DNA of 64,000 nt from Candidatus Gastranaerophilales bacterium (GCA_900766355.1 CAAFVD010000009.1:1-64000); one strand, 5' to 3'. Positions 53,194 to 63,179 are shown, counted from the stretch's first letter. Notes: a model not told the origin generated them from the letters alone. Numbers and translations are program-made.

Positions 53194-55113
53194 ATGACGA
53201 TTAAAAAACTTACTGTGGCAGCTGCAATTGCCGTTGGTATAACAACGTGTTCGCTACATTCTGCAATGGCAGCTTGTCCTTGCCAACAACAACTCCCTGT
53301 CGTTACGGCTCCATCTTGTGGCTGTGCACAAGAGAAACCGGTAGTGACTGGGCAGGCATGTCCTTATGACAAAGAAATTCCAACTTGTGAGCAACAACCT
53401 GAACCTGCGTGTGCTCTTTGCCCAGGTAAAGCAAATCTAGAGAAATCTGATATGAAACAGGTTTATGCTTATCCAAACGCAATCTATGGAAACAACAATT
53501 ACATAGGTCATGAAAAGGATTATGTTTATCGTGCAGAAGGTTTCAGCATTGAACCTAGAGGACTTGCCGAAACAACAAACGGCACTACAGTTGCAACTGA
53601 TAAAAATATTACAGGTGCAGCCGCAAATCTACCTTGTTTAAACGAACAAACAAGACATAACGGTATTCCAATTATGCGAGATACTTGCAAAATGGATAAT
53701 AACTGTACCCCAATTCAAATGCAAACAGAAAATTCTATCCAAGCCGTTAAAAAATCATTAGTACCTTATGATATTTCACAATTTGGTAAAATAACAGGTG
53801 CAGCAGCAGGGTTAGACACAATGAATATGTTCCCTGATGTTCCAGATGCATACTGGGCTGCTTGTGATATTTCAAAACTTGCAATGAATGATGTTGTTGT
53901 GGGATACCCAGATAGAATGTTTAGACCCGCAAGAAACATATCAAGAGCGGAATTTGCAACAATGCTTGTAAAAGGATTCAACAAAGAAGATTGCGGTTGT
54001 GCAACTACGTCCTTTAGAGATGTACCTTCTGGACATTGGGCTAATCCTATGATTGCACGTGCAGTTAACGAAAACCTTATGAAAGGTTATCCAAACAATT
54101 TGTTTAAGCCACAAAACCCAGTAACAAGAGTTGAAGCAATTTGTGCGATGTCAAAAGCTCTAAATTGTAATATAGATGAATGTCAAGCAAAAGAAATTTT
54201 GTCTAAATATTGTGACGGAAACAAAGTTCCTGAATGGGCAAGAGTACCTATTGCTAAGGCTTTAGATCAAGGTATTTTGAAAAACACCACAAATCCTAAT
54301 ATGATTGAGCCATTCAAAGATGCTTCAAGAGCAGATGTTGCTTCAATGTTACAAGCTGCAAGACTTGCAGGAGGTTATGACAAAAACCCTCAAACTGCAA
54401 ACGAATGTTGTCCAGTAAAAGATGATAGACAAGCTTTTGTTGAAAATCAAGAAATTGTAAAAATCCCAACATTACAACTTGAGTTCAAAGACCAAGTAAG
54501 TGCAAAATCTTCACACGTTGGCGAAAGATTTGCGGCAACAACTTTAGAAGATGTTACTATTGACGGTCAAGTATACCCTTGTGGTTCAAAAGTAATCGGT
54601 AAAGTTGTAGAGGTTATTCGTCCATCAGGTTGTCAAAAAGGTGCATTAAAACTTGCATTTACAGAAATTGAAAATTGTGGTTGTAAAGCAACATTACCAA
54701 AACAAATTTTAACTGCTCAAATAGACAAATCTAACACTCCAAATATCGTATCAAGAATTGTATCTGCACCATTAACTTGGGCTGGTTCTATGATAGGTAT
54801 TGTAGGTAGAACAACAGGTGGTATGTTATCTAATCTAGGTAACGCTGCTGAGGACGTTACAAATGGTGTTGGTTTAGCTCTTGGTGAAACCTTCCAAGGT
54901 CAGTTTGGTGCAGCAGGTAGAAGTATCGGTGATGCCGTTGTTGATACGGTAAAAGCTCCAATAGACTTTACAAGAACTGCATTATCTGGTGCAACTGGTT
55001 TATTCCAATCAACTGGTGACGAAGTTGCATACCTTGTAGATGCTAAAGGCTACAAAATTTCAGCAATTAATCCGAAAGAACACGTTACTATTGCTTTCGG
55101 TTGTAGCGAATAG
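53194..55113 (+). CDS. Exported SLH-domain envelope protein
   Basis: 639 residues from the ATG at 53194 (AAGGAGG, 6 nt spacing). Signal peptide 1-26 (to SAMA), then a Cys/Pro/Gln-rich segment with many Cys in pairs. Three SLH repeats (about 215-390): FPDVPDAYWAACDI with VVGYPDRMFRP, FRDVPSGHWANPMI with MKGYPNNLFKP, and a weaker third. The C-terminal half has a beta-barrel-like small domain with VTIDGQVYPCGSKVIGKV and Gly-rich helices. SLH domains bind peptidoglycan-linked polymer; this is likely an outer-membrane-to-wall tether, and abundant judging by its leader. Confidence 0.85.
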   Translation: MTIKKLTVAAAIAVGITTCSLHSAMAACPCQQQLPVVTAPSCGCAQEKPVVTGQACPYDKEIPTCEQQPEPACALCPGKANLEKSDMKQVYAYPNAIYGNNNYIGHEKDYVYRAEGFSIEPRGLAETTNGTTVATDKNITGAAANLPCLNEQTRHNGIPIMRDTCKMDNNCTPIQMQTENSIQAVKKSLVPYDISQFGKITGAAAGLDTMNMFPDVPDAYWAACDISKLAMNDVVVGYPDRMFRPARNISRAEFATMLVKGFNKEDCGCATTSFRDVPSGHWANPMIARAVNENLMKGYPNNLFKPQNPVTRVEAICAMSKALNCNIDECQAKEILSKYCDGNKVPEWARVPIAKALDQGILKNTTNPNMIEPFKDASRADVASMLQAARLAGGYDKNPQTANECCPVKDDRQAFVENQEIVKIPTLQLEFKDQVSAKSSHVGERFAATTLEDVTIDGQVYPCGSKVIGKVVEVIRPSGCQKGALKLAFTEIENCGCKATLPKQILTAQIDKSNTPNIVSRIVSAPLTWAGSMIGIVGRTTGGMLSNLGNAAEDVTNGVGLALGETFQGQFGAAGRSIGDAVVDTVKAPIDFTRTALSGATGLFQSTGDEVAYLVDAKGYKISAINPKEHVTIAFGCSE

Positions 55114-55142
55114 TGAGTAATCAATAATCGTTCGCACAAAGG

Positions 55143-55175
55143 TAAGCCGTCCTATAAAGGACGGCTTATTCTTTT
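55143..55175 (+). terminator. Intrinsic terminator after the SLH gene
   Basis: TAAGCCGTCC pairs with GGACGGCTTA around TATAAA, then TTCTTTT. Confidence 0.9.
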
Positions 55176-55199
55176 ATTAATTTATATTTTTCTTTTTTA

Positions 55200-57860
55200 T
55201 TAACCTTGCAAAGATTTGATTAAATCATTAATTACATTTTCTTGAGCTTCAATTTCTGCAATTCTTTCTTTTGTTTGTTCAATCAACTCTTTTGGAGCAT
55301 TAGCAACAAATTTTTCGTTCTTCATTCTTCCTTCAAGAGAATTCTTCTCATTTGTTAATTTGCCTAATTTCTTTTCTTGTCTTGCAATTTCTGCATTGAA
55401 ATCAATCAAATCAGCAAGAGGAACAATCAATTTAGAAGAAGAAACAACTGCAGTTGCAGATTTTGGAGGTAATGGTGCAGATTCTTCACCATAAGAAATT
55501 TCGCCCACTTTTGCAAGTCTATGAATATAAGACTCTATTTCTTCAAAGATTGGTTTTTCTTCTTTTTCTGCTCTAACCTCAACATTAATTTCTGTAGATG
55601 TTGGAATATTAAAGCTTTGTCTTAAGTTTCTCAATGATGTAATTGTATTGAACACAAGTTCCATTTCTTTTGCCTCTTTTGAGAAAGCAAGTTTTTCATC
55701 ATATTGAGGGAACTCAGAAACGATTATCGCAGAAGTTGTACAACTATCAGCTTTTGGAATAAGTTGCCAAACTTCTTCTGTGATATGTGGCATAATAGGG
55801 TGCAACATTCTTAGTGACATATCAAGAACATATCTCAAAACTCTTTGAGTGTTGAGTTTTAGACTTTCATCTCTTAACTGAATCTTAGCAATTTCTACAT
55901 ACCAATCACAATATGAATTCCAGAAGAAATCATATAATGCGTGTGCAGTTTCACCGATACGATATTCTTTAATATTGCTATTTACAAGTTTTGCAACAGA
56001 ATTCATTTTATCAAGAATCCATTTATCAGCAATTGTAAGATTATTCATATCAATATCTTTGCCGTCAACGCCTTCAAGGTTCATTAATACAAATCTTGAA
56101 GCGTTCCAAATTTTGTTAGCAAAATTTCTTCCATATTCAAACTTGTCATCACTAACTTTAATATCTTGACCACCATAAGTACATAAAGAAGTCATTGTAA
56201 ATCGTAATGCATCACAGCCGTATTTATCAATGATTTTAACAGGGTCAATAGTGTTGCCTTTAGACTTAGACATTTTTTGACCTTTTTCATCTCTGATAAG
56301 CCCATGGATATAAACTACAGGGAACGGAGCTTTGCCTGTAAATTCAAGACCCATAGTTATCATTCTTGCAACCCAGAAGAAAATAATATCAAATCCTGTT
56401 ACAAGAACTGATGTAGGGTAGAATTTTTTGAAATCATCAGTTTCTGAATTAGGGAATCCCATAGTTGAGAATGGCCACAAACCTGATGAGAACCAAGTAT
56501 CAAGACAATCTGAATCCTGTACATAATTTTCTGGATCTGGATTTTCTTTTGCAACAACCATTTCACCTGTTTCTTTATGATAATATGCTGGAATTTGATG
56601 TCCCCACCACAACTGACGAGAAATACACCAATCTCTGATATTTTCCATCCAACCTAAATAATCTTTTTCCCAACGTTGAGGAATAAATTTAATTCTTCCG
56701 TCTTTTACCGCTGCAATTGCCTCTTTTGCTAATGGTTCCATTTTTACAAACCATTGTTCAGAAAGAAGTGGTTCAATTGTTGTACCACATCGTTGACATT
56801 TACCAACATTGTGTTCGTGGTCAGTAGTTCTTAACAAGAATTTGTTATATTCCAACATTCCGATAAGTTTTTTACGACATTCGTATCTGTCCAAACCTTG
56901 GAATTCAGGTGGAACTTCTGCACAAGATTTCATCTTTCCTTCTTCATCAATAACCCAAATAGGTTTGAAGTTGTGACGTTTACCAACTTCATAATCGTTA
57001 GGGTCGTGTGCTGGAGTGATTTTTACGGCACCTGTACCAAAGTTTCGGTCAACATATTCATCAGCAATAATAGGAATTTCTCTACCTGACAATGGAATAA
57101 TTACTGTTTTTCCAATAAGCTCAGAATATTTATGGTCGTCAGGGTGAACTGCTATCGCAACATCACCAAAAATTGTTTCAGGACGAGTTGTTGCAACTAT
57201 GATTGCTCCATGTTCACCTTTTACAGGATAAGAAATTTCCCACAAATGACCTTGTTCTGTTTTGTATTCTGTTTCAATATCAGAAATAGCTGACATACAA
57301 CGAGGACACCAGTTTACAATATATGCACCTTTATAAATAAGTCCTTTATTATAAAGAGTTACAAAAACTTCTTTTACTGCATCTGAACAACCTTTGTCAA
57401 AAGTAAATCTTTCTCTTGAACGGTCAAAAGATGCACCTAATCTCTTGAATTGGTTAAGAATTGCTGATTTATGTTCGTTAGCCCATTCCCAAGTTTTTTC
57501 TAAGAATTTTTCTCTACCTAAATCAAATCTTGAAAGACCTTCTTTTCTAAGTTCTCTTTCTACAACTGCTTGTGTAGCGATTCCGGCATGGTCAGTACCT
57601 GGAAGCCATAAAGCCTCATAGCCAGCCATTCTGTGATAACGAGTTAAAATATCTTGTAAAGTACCGTCTAATGCGTGTCCCATATGAAGAACACCAGTAA
57701 CATTTGGAGGCGGAATGACTATAGAATATGGAGGTTTCTTGCTTTGGTTATCAGCTTTGAAATATTCTCCTTCTTCCCAAAACTTGTAAATACGACTTTC
57801 TGTTTCTTGAGCATCGTATTTTGTAGGTAAATCTTCGATATTAATCTTTGTTGCAGTCAT
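55200..57860 (-). CDS. valS: Valyl-tRNA synthetase
   Basis: 886 residues. Class I HIGH motif is in PNVTGVLHMGHAL and KMSKS in QKMSKSKGN. The editing (CP1) domain with TTRPETIFGD, and the C-terminal coiled-coil arm, are both present. It charges tRNA-Val and edits threonine. AGGAG precedes the ATG. Confidence 0.97.
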   Translation of the reverse strand: MTATKINIEDLPTKYDAQETESRIYKFWEEGEYFKADNQSKKPPYSIVIPPPNVTGVLHMGHALDGTLQDILTRYHRMAGYEALWLPGTDHAGIATQAVVERELRKEGLSRFDLGREKFLEKTWEWANEHKSAILNQFKRLGASFDRSRERFTFDKGCSDAVKEVFVTLYNKGLIYKGAYIVNWCPRCMSAISDIETEYKTEQGHLWEISYPVKGEHGAIIVATTRPETIFGDVAIAVHPDDHKYSELIGKTVIIPLSGREIPIIADEYVDRNFGTGAVKITPAHDPNDYEVGKRHNFKPIWVIDEEGKMKSCAEVPPEFQGLDRYECRKKLIGMLEYNKFLLRTTDHEHNVGKCQRCGTTIEPLLSEQWFVKMEPLAKEAIAAVKDGRIKFIPQRWEKDYLGWMENIRDWCISRQLWWGHQIPAYYHKETGEMVVAKENPDPENYVQDSDCLDTWFSSGLWPFSTMGFPNSETDDFKKFYPTSVLVTGFDIIFFWVARMITMGLEFTGKAPFPVVYIHGLIRDEKGQKMSKSKGNTIDPVKIIDKYGCDALRFTMTSLCTYGGQDIKVSDDKFEYGRNFANKIWNASRFVLMNLEGVDGKDIDMNNLTIADKWILDKMNSVAKLVNSNIKEYRIGETAHALYDFFWNSYCDWYVEIAKIQLRDESLKLNTQRVLRYVLDMSLRMLHPIMPHITEEVWQLIPKADSCTTSAIIVSEFPQYDEKLAFSKEAKEMELVFNTITSLRNLRQSFNIPTSTEINVEVRAEKEEKPIFEEIESYIHRLAKVGEISYGEESAPLPPKSATAVVSSSKLIVPLADLIDFNAEIARQEKKLGKLTNEKNSLEGRMKNEKFVANAPKELIEQTKERIAEIEAQENVINDLIKSLQG

Positions 57861-57940
57861 TTTCAGCTCCTCATTAAATTGTGATAATAATTAAAAACTA
57901 TCACAAAAACAAGGATAGGTAAAGTAAAATACCCCATATT

Positions 57941-58540
57941 TTATCTAACTTTATTTTCTTCACCTTTGATTAGTCTTACAATATTTGAACGGTGAAGATA
58001 AATAATATAAATAGCACCAAGTCCACAATATGCAATATAAGCTATTGGATTATGTAAATACCACATAACAAAAGGCGAAACACCTAAAGCTATTATAGAA
58101 CCTAAAGAAACGTATTTAGAAATATAAGTAATAACACCCCATACAAGAGCAATTATCAAACCAACTTGCCAATTCAAAGCTAAAATAGTACCTACACCTG
58201 ATGCTACAGATTTACCACCTTTAAAATTTAAAAAGATTGGTTTACTATGACCTATTATTACTGCAACTGCAGCTACAACTGGATAGATACCCGTATTACT
58301 ATGAAGAAACATACTTGCTAAAACTACAGGCAAAGCACCTTTAAACGCATCTAAAAGCATAACGATAAAAAACCATTTTTTACCCAAAACACGTTTTACA
58401 TTAGTTGCACCAGTTGAACCTGAACCAACATTTCTGATATCTTGACCTGTTTTAGATTTAACTATCAAATATCCTGTAGGTATTGAACCAATTAGATATG
58501 CAACAACCATAGTCAAGGCTAAATATAATAAATAATTCAT
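57941..58540 (-). CDS. plsY: Acyl-phosphate glycerol-3-phosphate acyltransferase
   Basis: 199 residues, about seven hydrophobic segments. Motifs GSIPTGYLI, GSGSTGATNVKRVLG, and FLNFKGGKSVASGVG are those of PlsY. It makes lysophosphatidic acid with acyl-phosphate at the inner membrane. It may be in the same transcriptional direction as valS, 80 bp upstream of its start, but no shared function is implied. Confidence 0.96.
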   Translation of the reverse strand: MNYLLYLALTMVVAYLIGSIPTGYLIVKSKTGQDIRNVGSGSTGATNVKRVLGKKWFFIVMLLDAFKGALPVVLASMFLHSNTGIYPVVAAVAVIIGHSKPIFLNFKGGKSVASGVGTILALNWQVGLIIALVWGVITYISKYVSLGSIIALGVSPFVMWYLHNPIAYIAYCGLGAIYIIYLHRSNIVRLIKGEENKVR

Positions 58541-58739
58541 AAACTTCTCTCCAATAATTATGTAGTTTTGTATATTATTGTCTGATATACACTAGAAAAT
58601 TATACCAAGAACCGTTATAATATGTATATAACCCCAGCAAAAAGTTTAAGGATTGTAAAGAAAAATAGTCCAAATGAAATTGTGTACGTAAAAAAGGACT
58701 TTATCTATATAAGAGATTATAAAACATAATAAGGATAAA

Positions 58740-59045
58740 ATGGTCAGTATCGGAAAAGTAAATTGGTTACAACAAACGTCAGTCGGCAAAATAAACCCTG
58801 CCGATAACAATGTTGCATTTACAGGTACTCGAGTAAACAATAATGGTAACACATTGCAAAACAGACTAGATGCCATAGATAGAGGAGACCCAACTGCATT
58901 TTTATCCTTGAATGGTACTAATAATATTTCTGCAACAGGTGGTGCATCTTCGCAAGGTGGAACTTTACTTCAGCGTTTAGATGCTATAGGTACAGGTGAG
59001 TTAGCTCCAAAATATGGCGAAAAGAATTTTGATTGGAACATGTAA
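58740..59045 (+). CDS. Small protein with VAFTG tag and duplicated RLDAI motif
   Basis: 101 residues; AAGGA precedes the ATG. A short N-terminal segment has VAFTG (25-29). NTLQNRLDAIDRGDP and GTLLQRLDAIGTGEL are two copies of a motif, about 45 residues apart. Low hydrophobicity and Asn/Gly/Thr/Ser-rich linkers suggest a flexible protein. No known domain. Confidence 0.65.
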   Translation: MVSIGKVNWLQQTSVGKINPADNNVAFTGTRVNNNGNTLQNRLDAIDRGDPTAFLSLNGTNNISATGGASSQGGTLLQRLDAIGTGELAPKYGEKNFDWNM

Positions 59046-59083
59046 CTTCAACCATGTAGCCCATGTGAGCGTTTTTGTGTTGT

Positions 59084-59089
59084 GATAAT
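59084..59089 (+). promoter_or_regulatory. Extended -10 box close to the TPR gene start
   Basis: GATAAT preceded by TGT, 9 nt before the ATG at 59099. The mRNA may carry only a few leader bases. Confidence 0.4.
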
Positions 59090-59098
59090 ATCCATGAT

Positions 59099-60472
59099 AT
59101 GGACGAATTGTTAAATCAAGCTTTTGATTTACACAAGCAAGGACAGCTTGGAGAGGCAGAAAAATTATACAAGGAATTATTAACTCAATCTCCTGATAAT
59201 ATTCAGGTACTTGATTTGCTTGCAAGAATCAAAATTTCTCAAAAAAAATATCAAGAAGGTATTACGATAAACAAAAAAATACTTGAACTAGATTCTCGAA
59301 ACGAGAATGCTTTGTTTGATATTGCTCTTGCGTATAAAAATGAAGGTTTATTAAAAGAATCTATTGAATTTTATAACAAAGTAATAACTCTAAATCCACA
59401 AAACACAAATGCTCATTATAACGTAGCTTTTATATATGCGGATTTAGGAGATGTTAATAACGCAATTTATCACTTTAACAAAGTGCTTGAACACAACCCT
59501 AATGATAATGATACAAAATATTTTGTGTCACTTGCGTATCTTAAAAATAGGGATTATAAAAAAGGTTTGCCATTTTTTGAATATAGAATGTGTCGAGAAA
59601 GTGCATTATTAACTCAAGTGCATACTTATCCAAACCTGATGAAGCAAGCTAAACTTTGGCAAGGAGAAAATATACCTAACAAAACTATCTATACATACTA
59701 TGAAGCTGGATTTGGTGATGTTTTAATGTTCGCTAGATATTTACCAATGCTACAAGAAAAGTGTAAACAAATAATTTTTAAACCTCAAGTTCCATTAACA
59801 GAACTGTTTAGAGAAAACTTCCCAAATATTCATACGATGAATTATTTTGAACCTGAAAAAAATATACATTTTGATTATCATATCCCTATTTTGAGTTTAG
59901 CTTATGCTTTGGGACTTGATGAAACCAATATGTTTATATCAAAAGACAAATATCTAAAAGCTAATCCTCAAAAAATAAAGTTTTATCGTGATAAATTCTT
60001 TAATACCGATAAATTCAAAATTGGTATAAAATGGCAAGGCAACACGACTTATGATTGGGAAAGAGTTATTGACGTAAAAGAATTCATTAAGCTATTCAAT
60101 ATTCCAAATACTAAATTCTACTCTTTCCAAACCTTCGAAGGCGCAGAAAAAATAGAAGAATTAAAAAAATATTATGATATTGTTGATATCGGCAAAACTT
60201 TGAATAATTTTTCTGATACAGCAGGTGCAATAGAAAATTTAGATTTAGTCATCTGTAACGATACATCTCTTGCTCATATCGCAGGTGCAATAGGCAAACC
60301 TTGTTGGGTACTACTTCCTTACCTTTATAATTGGCGTTGGCACTTAGATTTAGACACATGCGACTGGTACGATTCAGTAAAATTATTTAGACAATCAGAA
60401 CCTCAAAATTGGGATTCTGTATTTGATAAATTGTACAAAAAATTAACTGACGTACTCAAGAAACATAATTAA
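59099..60472 (+). CDS. TPR protein with GT9-like glycosyltransferase domain
   Basis: 457 residues from ATG 59099; the ATG at 59075 is upstream of the -10-like box. N-terminal tetratricopeptide repeats (about 1-150) start LLNQAFDLHKQGQLGEAEKLY and include NTNAHYNVAFIYADLGDV. The C-terminal part has IGIKWQGN and VICNDTSLAHIAGAIGKPCWVLLP, the nucleotide-sugar site of GT9/heptosyltransferase-like proteins. It may glycosylate proteins or add to a surface glycan. There is no ribosome site, consistent with a leaderless mRNA. Confidence 0.85.
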   Translation: MDELLNQAFDLHKQGQLGEAEKLYKELLTQSPDNIQVLDLLARIKISQKKYQEGITINKKILELDSRNENALFDIALAYKNEGLLKESIEFYNKVITLNPQNTNAHYNVAFIYADLGDVNNAIYHFNKVLEHNPNDNDTKYFVSLAYLKNRDYKKGLPFFEYRMCRESALLTQVHTYPNLMKQAKLWQGENIPNKTIYTYYEAGFGDVLMFARYLPMLQEKCKQIIFKPQVPLTELFRENFPNIHTMNYFEPEKNIHFDYHIPILSLAYALGLDETNMFISKDKYLKANPQKIKFYRDKFFNTDKFKIGIKWQGNTTYDWERVIDVKEFIKLFNIPNTKFYSFQTFEGAEKIEELKKYYDIVDIGKTLNNFSDTAGAIENLDLVICNDTSLAHIAGAIGKPCWVLLPYLYNWRWHLDLDTCDWYDSVKLFRQSEPQNWDSVFDKLYKKLTDVLKKHN

Positions 60473-60498
60473 CTAAACTTTATTACAAAAGCCCAAAA

Positions 60499-62238
60499 TT
60501 ATTTTTCAAGAGCTTGTTTTACCGCATCTATAACAGTTTGAACTGATTTTTCAGGTGTCATTTCTTCTTTTGAGCCTGTTTCTCTTACAACAAATTCAAC
60601 ATTACCGTTTTGAATTGATTTACCAACAGTTATACGGAATGGGAATCCTATTAAATCTGCATCTTTGAATTTTACCCCTGGACGTTCATCTCTGTCATCA
60701 ATAACAACTTCAATACCTGCAGATTGTAATTGGTTGTAAATATCAGTTGCAACCTTCATTTGAAGTTCATCTTTTGTACTTACTGGAACAACGATTGCGT
60801 GATAAGGTGCAATAGAGATAGGCCATTTAATACCCCAATCATCATAATGTGCTTCAACTGCAGCAGCGGCAGTTCTTGAAATACCAATACCGTAGCAACC
60901 CATAATATAAGGTTTTGGTTTTCCGTCAACGTCCATATATACCGCATTCATTGGTTTTGAATATTTTGTACCAAGTTGGAAAATATTACCAACTTCAATA
61001 CCTCTTGTAACTTTTAGAGGTTTTCCACATTCTGGACAAAGTTCTCCAGCTTCAACCAATCTAATATCTGCAAACTCAACTTCGCCTAGTTCTGATTCTA
61101 AGTTTGCACCTACTCTGTGCTTATCATTTTCGTTGATACCAACAACAAAGTTTTTAAGTTCTTTAATTGTGTTATCTGCAATTATTTTTATTCCTTTAAT
61201 TCCTTTAGGGCCAATAAATCCAGCCTGAGCAGAGAAACCGTTTTTCGCCATAAGTTCTTCTATTTCTTCTGCAGTTGCAATTCTTATATCAATAGCTTGA
61301 ACTGCGTTCATAAGTTTTGTTTCTTCTACTTGCTTATCACCTCTAATAAGAGCCAAAACTGGTTCTTTATCTGCAATATAAACCAATGATTTACAAATCA
61401 AACTAGAAGGAACTTTTAAGAACTCGCATAAATCTTCGATTGTACGAGTATTTGGAGTATCAACCACTTTTTCTGTCAATCCGAATTCTGCACCATCTGT
61501 TTTTGCATCAGGAAGTTTTGATATTGCGTGGTTTGAGTTTGCTGAATAATCACAATCATCACAATAAAATACATCATTTTCACCAGCATCAGTATCTGTA
61601 ATAACCATAAACTCGTGGCTTACACTTCCACCTATCGCACCACTATCAGATTGAACCATTTTGGTAGGAAGTCCACATCTATCAAATATTCTTTTATATG
61701 CTTTCGCCATGTTTTCATATTCTTTTTCAAGACCTTCTTGTGTTGTATCAAAACTATAAGCATCTTTCATAATGAATTCACGACCTCTAAGTAAACCAAA
61801 ACGAGGACGAACTTCATCTCTGAATTTTGATTGAATTTGATATAAGTTTACAGGTAACTGTTTATATGATTTTAGTCCATCACGACCAATTGCAGTAATA
61901 ATTTCTTCGTGAGTTGGTCCAAGACACATTTCTCTATCGTGTCTATCTTTTAGACGCATAAGTTCTCGTCCATAAACTTCCCAACGTCCAGATTCTTCCC
62001 AAAGTTCTTTTGGTTGAACAAATGGCATAAGTAATTCTTGCGCACCTGCAGAATCCATTTCTTCTCTAACAATGTTCTCAACTTTTTTAAGCACTCTCCA
62101 CATAAGTGGCAAATAATTATATACCCCTGATGTAAGTTTTCTTATATACCCTGCTTTTACAAGGAATTTGTGAGAAACGACTTCTGCATCAGAAGGAAAT
62201 TCTCTAAGTGTTTGAACAAAAAGTTTTGACATTTTCAT
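60499..62238 (-). CDS. proS: Prolyl-tRNA synthetase (bacterial type)
   Basis: 579 residues: class II motif 1, motif 2 with RFGLLRGREFIMKD, an insertion domain (about 225-400) with the YbaK-like editing fold, motif 3 GCYGIGISRTAAA, and the C-terminal anticodon-binding domain. This is the bacterial (long) form. GAGG lies about 10 nt before the ATG. Confidence 0.97.
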   Translation of the reverse strand: MKMSKLFVQTLREFPSDAEVVSHKFLVKAGYIRKLTSGVYNYLPLMWRVLKKVENIVREEMDSAGAQELLMPFVQPKELWEESGRWEVYGRELMRLKDRHDREMCLGPTHEEIITAIGRDGLKSYKQLPVNLYQIQSKFRDEVRPRFGLLRGREFIMKDAYSFDTTQEGLEKEYENMAKAYKRIFDRCGLPTKMVQSDSGAIGGSVSHEFMVITDTDAGENDVFYCDDCDYSANSNHAISKLPDAKTDGAEFGLTEKVVDTPNTRTIEDLCEFLKVPSSLICKSLVYIADKEPVLALIRGDKQVEETKLMNAVQAIDIRIATAEEIEELMAKNGFSAQAGFIGPKGIKGIKIIADNTIKELKNFVVGINENDKHRVGANLESELGEVEFADIRLVEAGELCPECGKPLKVTRGIEVGNIFQLGTKYSKPMNAVYMDVDGKPKPYIMGCYGIGISRTAAAAVEAHYDDWGIKWPISIAPYHAIVVPVSTKDELQMKVATDIYNQLQSAGIEVVIDDRDERPGVKFKDADLIGFPFRITVGKSIQNGNVEFVVRETGSKEEMTPEKSVQTVIDAVKQALEK

Positions 62239-62359
62239 AATGTAATTACCTCATATAAACTATTTATGAGAAAATCCTAGCACAAATGGAATTATGGGTA
62301 AAGTTTGAAAATTTTATTAGGTTCAAATTCTTCTTTATGTTATTTGATTTCATAAAACA

Positions 62360-62389
62360 AAGAGAGCAACTTTTTAGTCACTCTCTTTA
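62360..62389 (-). terminator. Terminator after the exported HExxH gene
   Basis: AAAGAGAG (62360-62367) pairs with CTCTCTTT (62382-62389). On the minus strand the stem is followed by GTTTTATG, a short T-run. Confidence 0.75.
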
Positions 62390-62413
62390 TTTAATAAGGA
62401 TATTTCTAATTGG

Positions 62414-62980
62414 TTAATACATTGCTAATTGAACTCTATAAAAGCTATTGTTTCTGATAGATTCAGATATTTTATCATGCGCTGGGTCAGAAGTAAGATA
62501 CATACGTTCTAAACTATTTAATCTTTTCATTAAGTTGTTATCAACACTACTTGTAACATTATGTTTTAGTTTGTGCCAATATTCTGCTTCTTTTCTAGTA
62601 CAATTAACTTCTTCTGTAAATGTTGCTACATCTGCCTTATGGAAACTTTCATGTGCTATTAAACAAGCTATAGCTTCTTTTGGTGAATTACGATATGCTG
62701 CATTTAATAAAATTACTCTATTACCAAACTGATCAAGAGAAGATATTGCATAATCTTTTGAACTTTCGATATCTATCATCATAAAATCACAAAATTTGAT
62801 AGTTACACTTTTGTCTATTAAATTATCAAAAACTTCATCTGCTCCTATATTATTCAATACTGTAAGAGCTTCTTGTATTCTATAATCATTAGAAAAATGT
62901 TTTACATTATATCCTGCTGCAAAAGCCTGATTTGCTGCCAAAATAAGCACACTAAATAAAACTATGACGATACGTTTCAT
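62414..62980 (-). CDS. Exported HExxH putative metallopeptidase
   Basis: 188 residues with a signal peptide (MKRIVIVLFSVLILAANQAFA). HESFH (110-114) and EEVNCTRKEAEYW (123-135) give the HExxH plus downstream Glu pattern of gluzincins. It is probably periplasmic. Only the motif supports peptidase function. It has its own terminator and lies between proS and the SulP gene, transcribed away from SulP. Confidence 0.75.
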   Translation of the reverse strand: MKRIVIVLFSVLILAANQAFAAGYNVKHFSNDYRIQEALTVLNNIGADEVFDNLIDKSVTIKFCDFMMIDIESSKDYAISSLDQFGNRVILLNAAYRNSPKEAIACLIAHESFHKADVATFTEEVNCTRKEAEYWHKLKHNVTSSVDNNLMKRLNSLERMYLTSDPAHDKISESIRNNSFYRVQLAMY

Positions 62981-63114
62981 AATTACACACCTCTCTATTT
63001 TTCTTATCCCTGTGATAGTATTTTTTATTTAAATTTTTCGATTTCCCTTGGTGTATATATCGACATTTTTTTGAAAAACTTTAGGATTTTGATAAAATAC
63101 TTTACATTTCTTAA

Positions 63115-63144
63115 TTGTACTTTTTACACTAATTATGCTAGGAT
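63115..63144 (+). promoter_or_regulatory. Possible promoter of the SulP gene
   Basis: TTGTAC (63115-63120), 18-bp spacer, TAGGAT (63139-63144) preceded by TGC. Confidence 0.4.
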
Positions 63145-63179
63145 ATAGACGTAATCAGCAAATACAGAGGATTTATATA

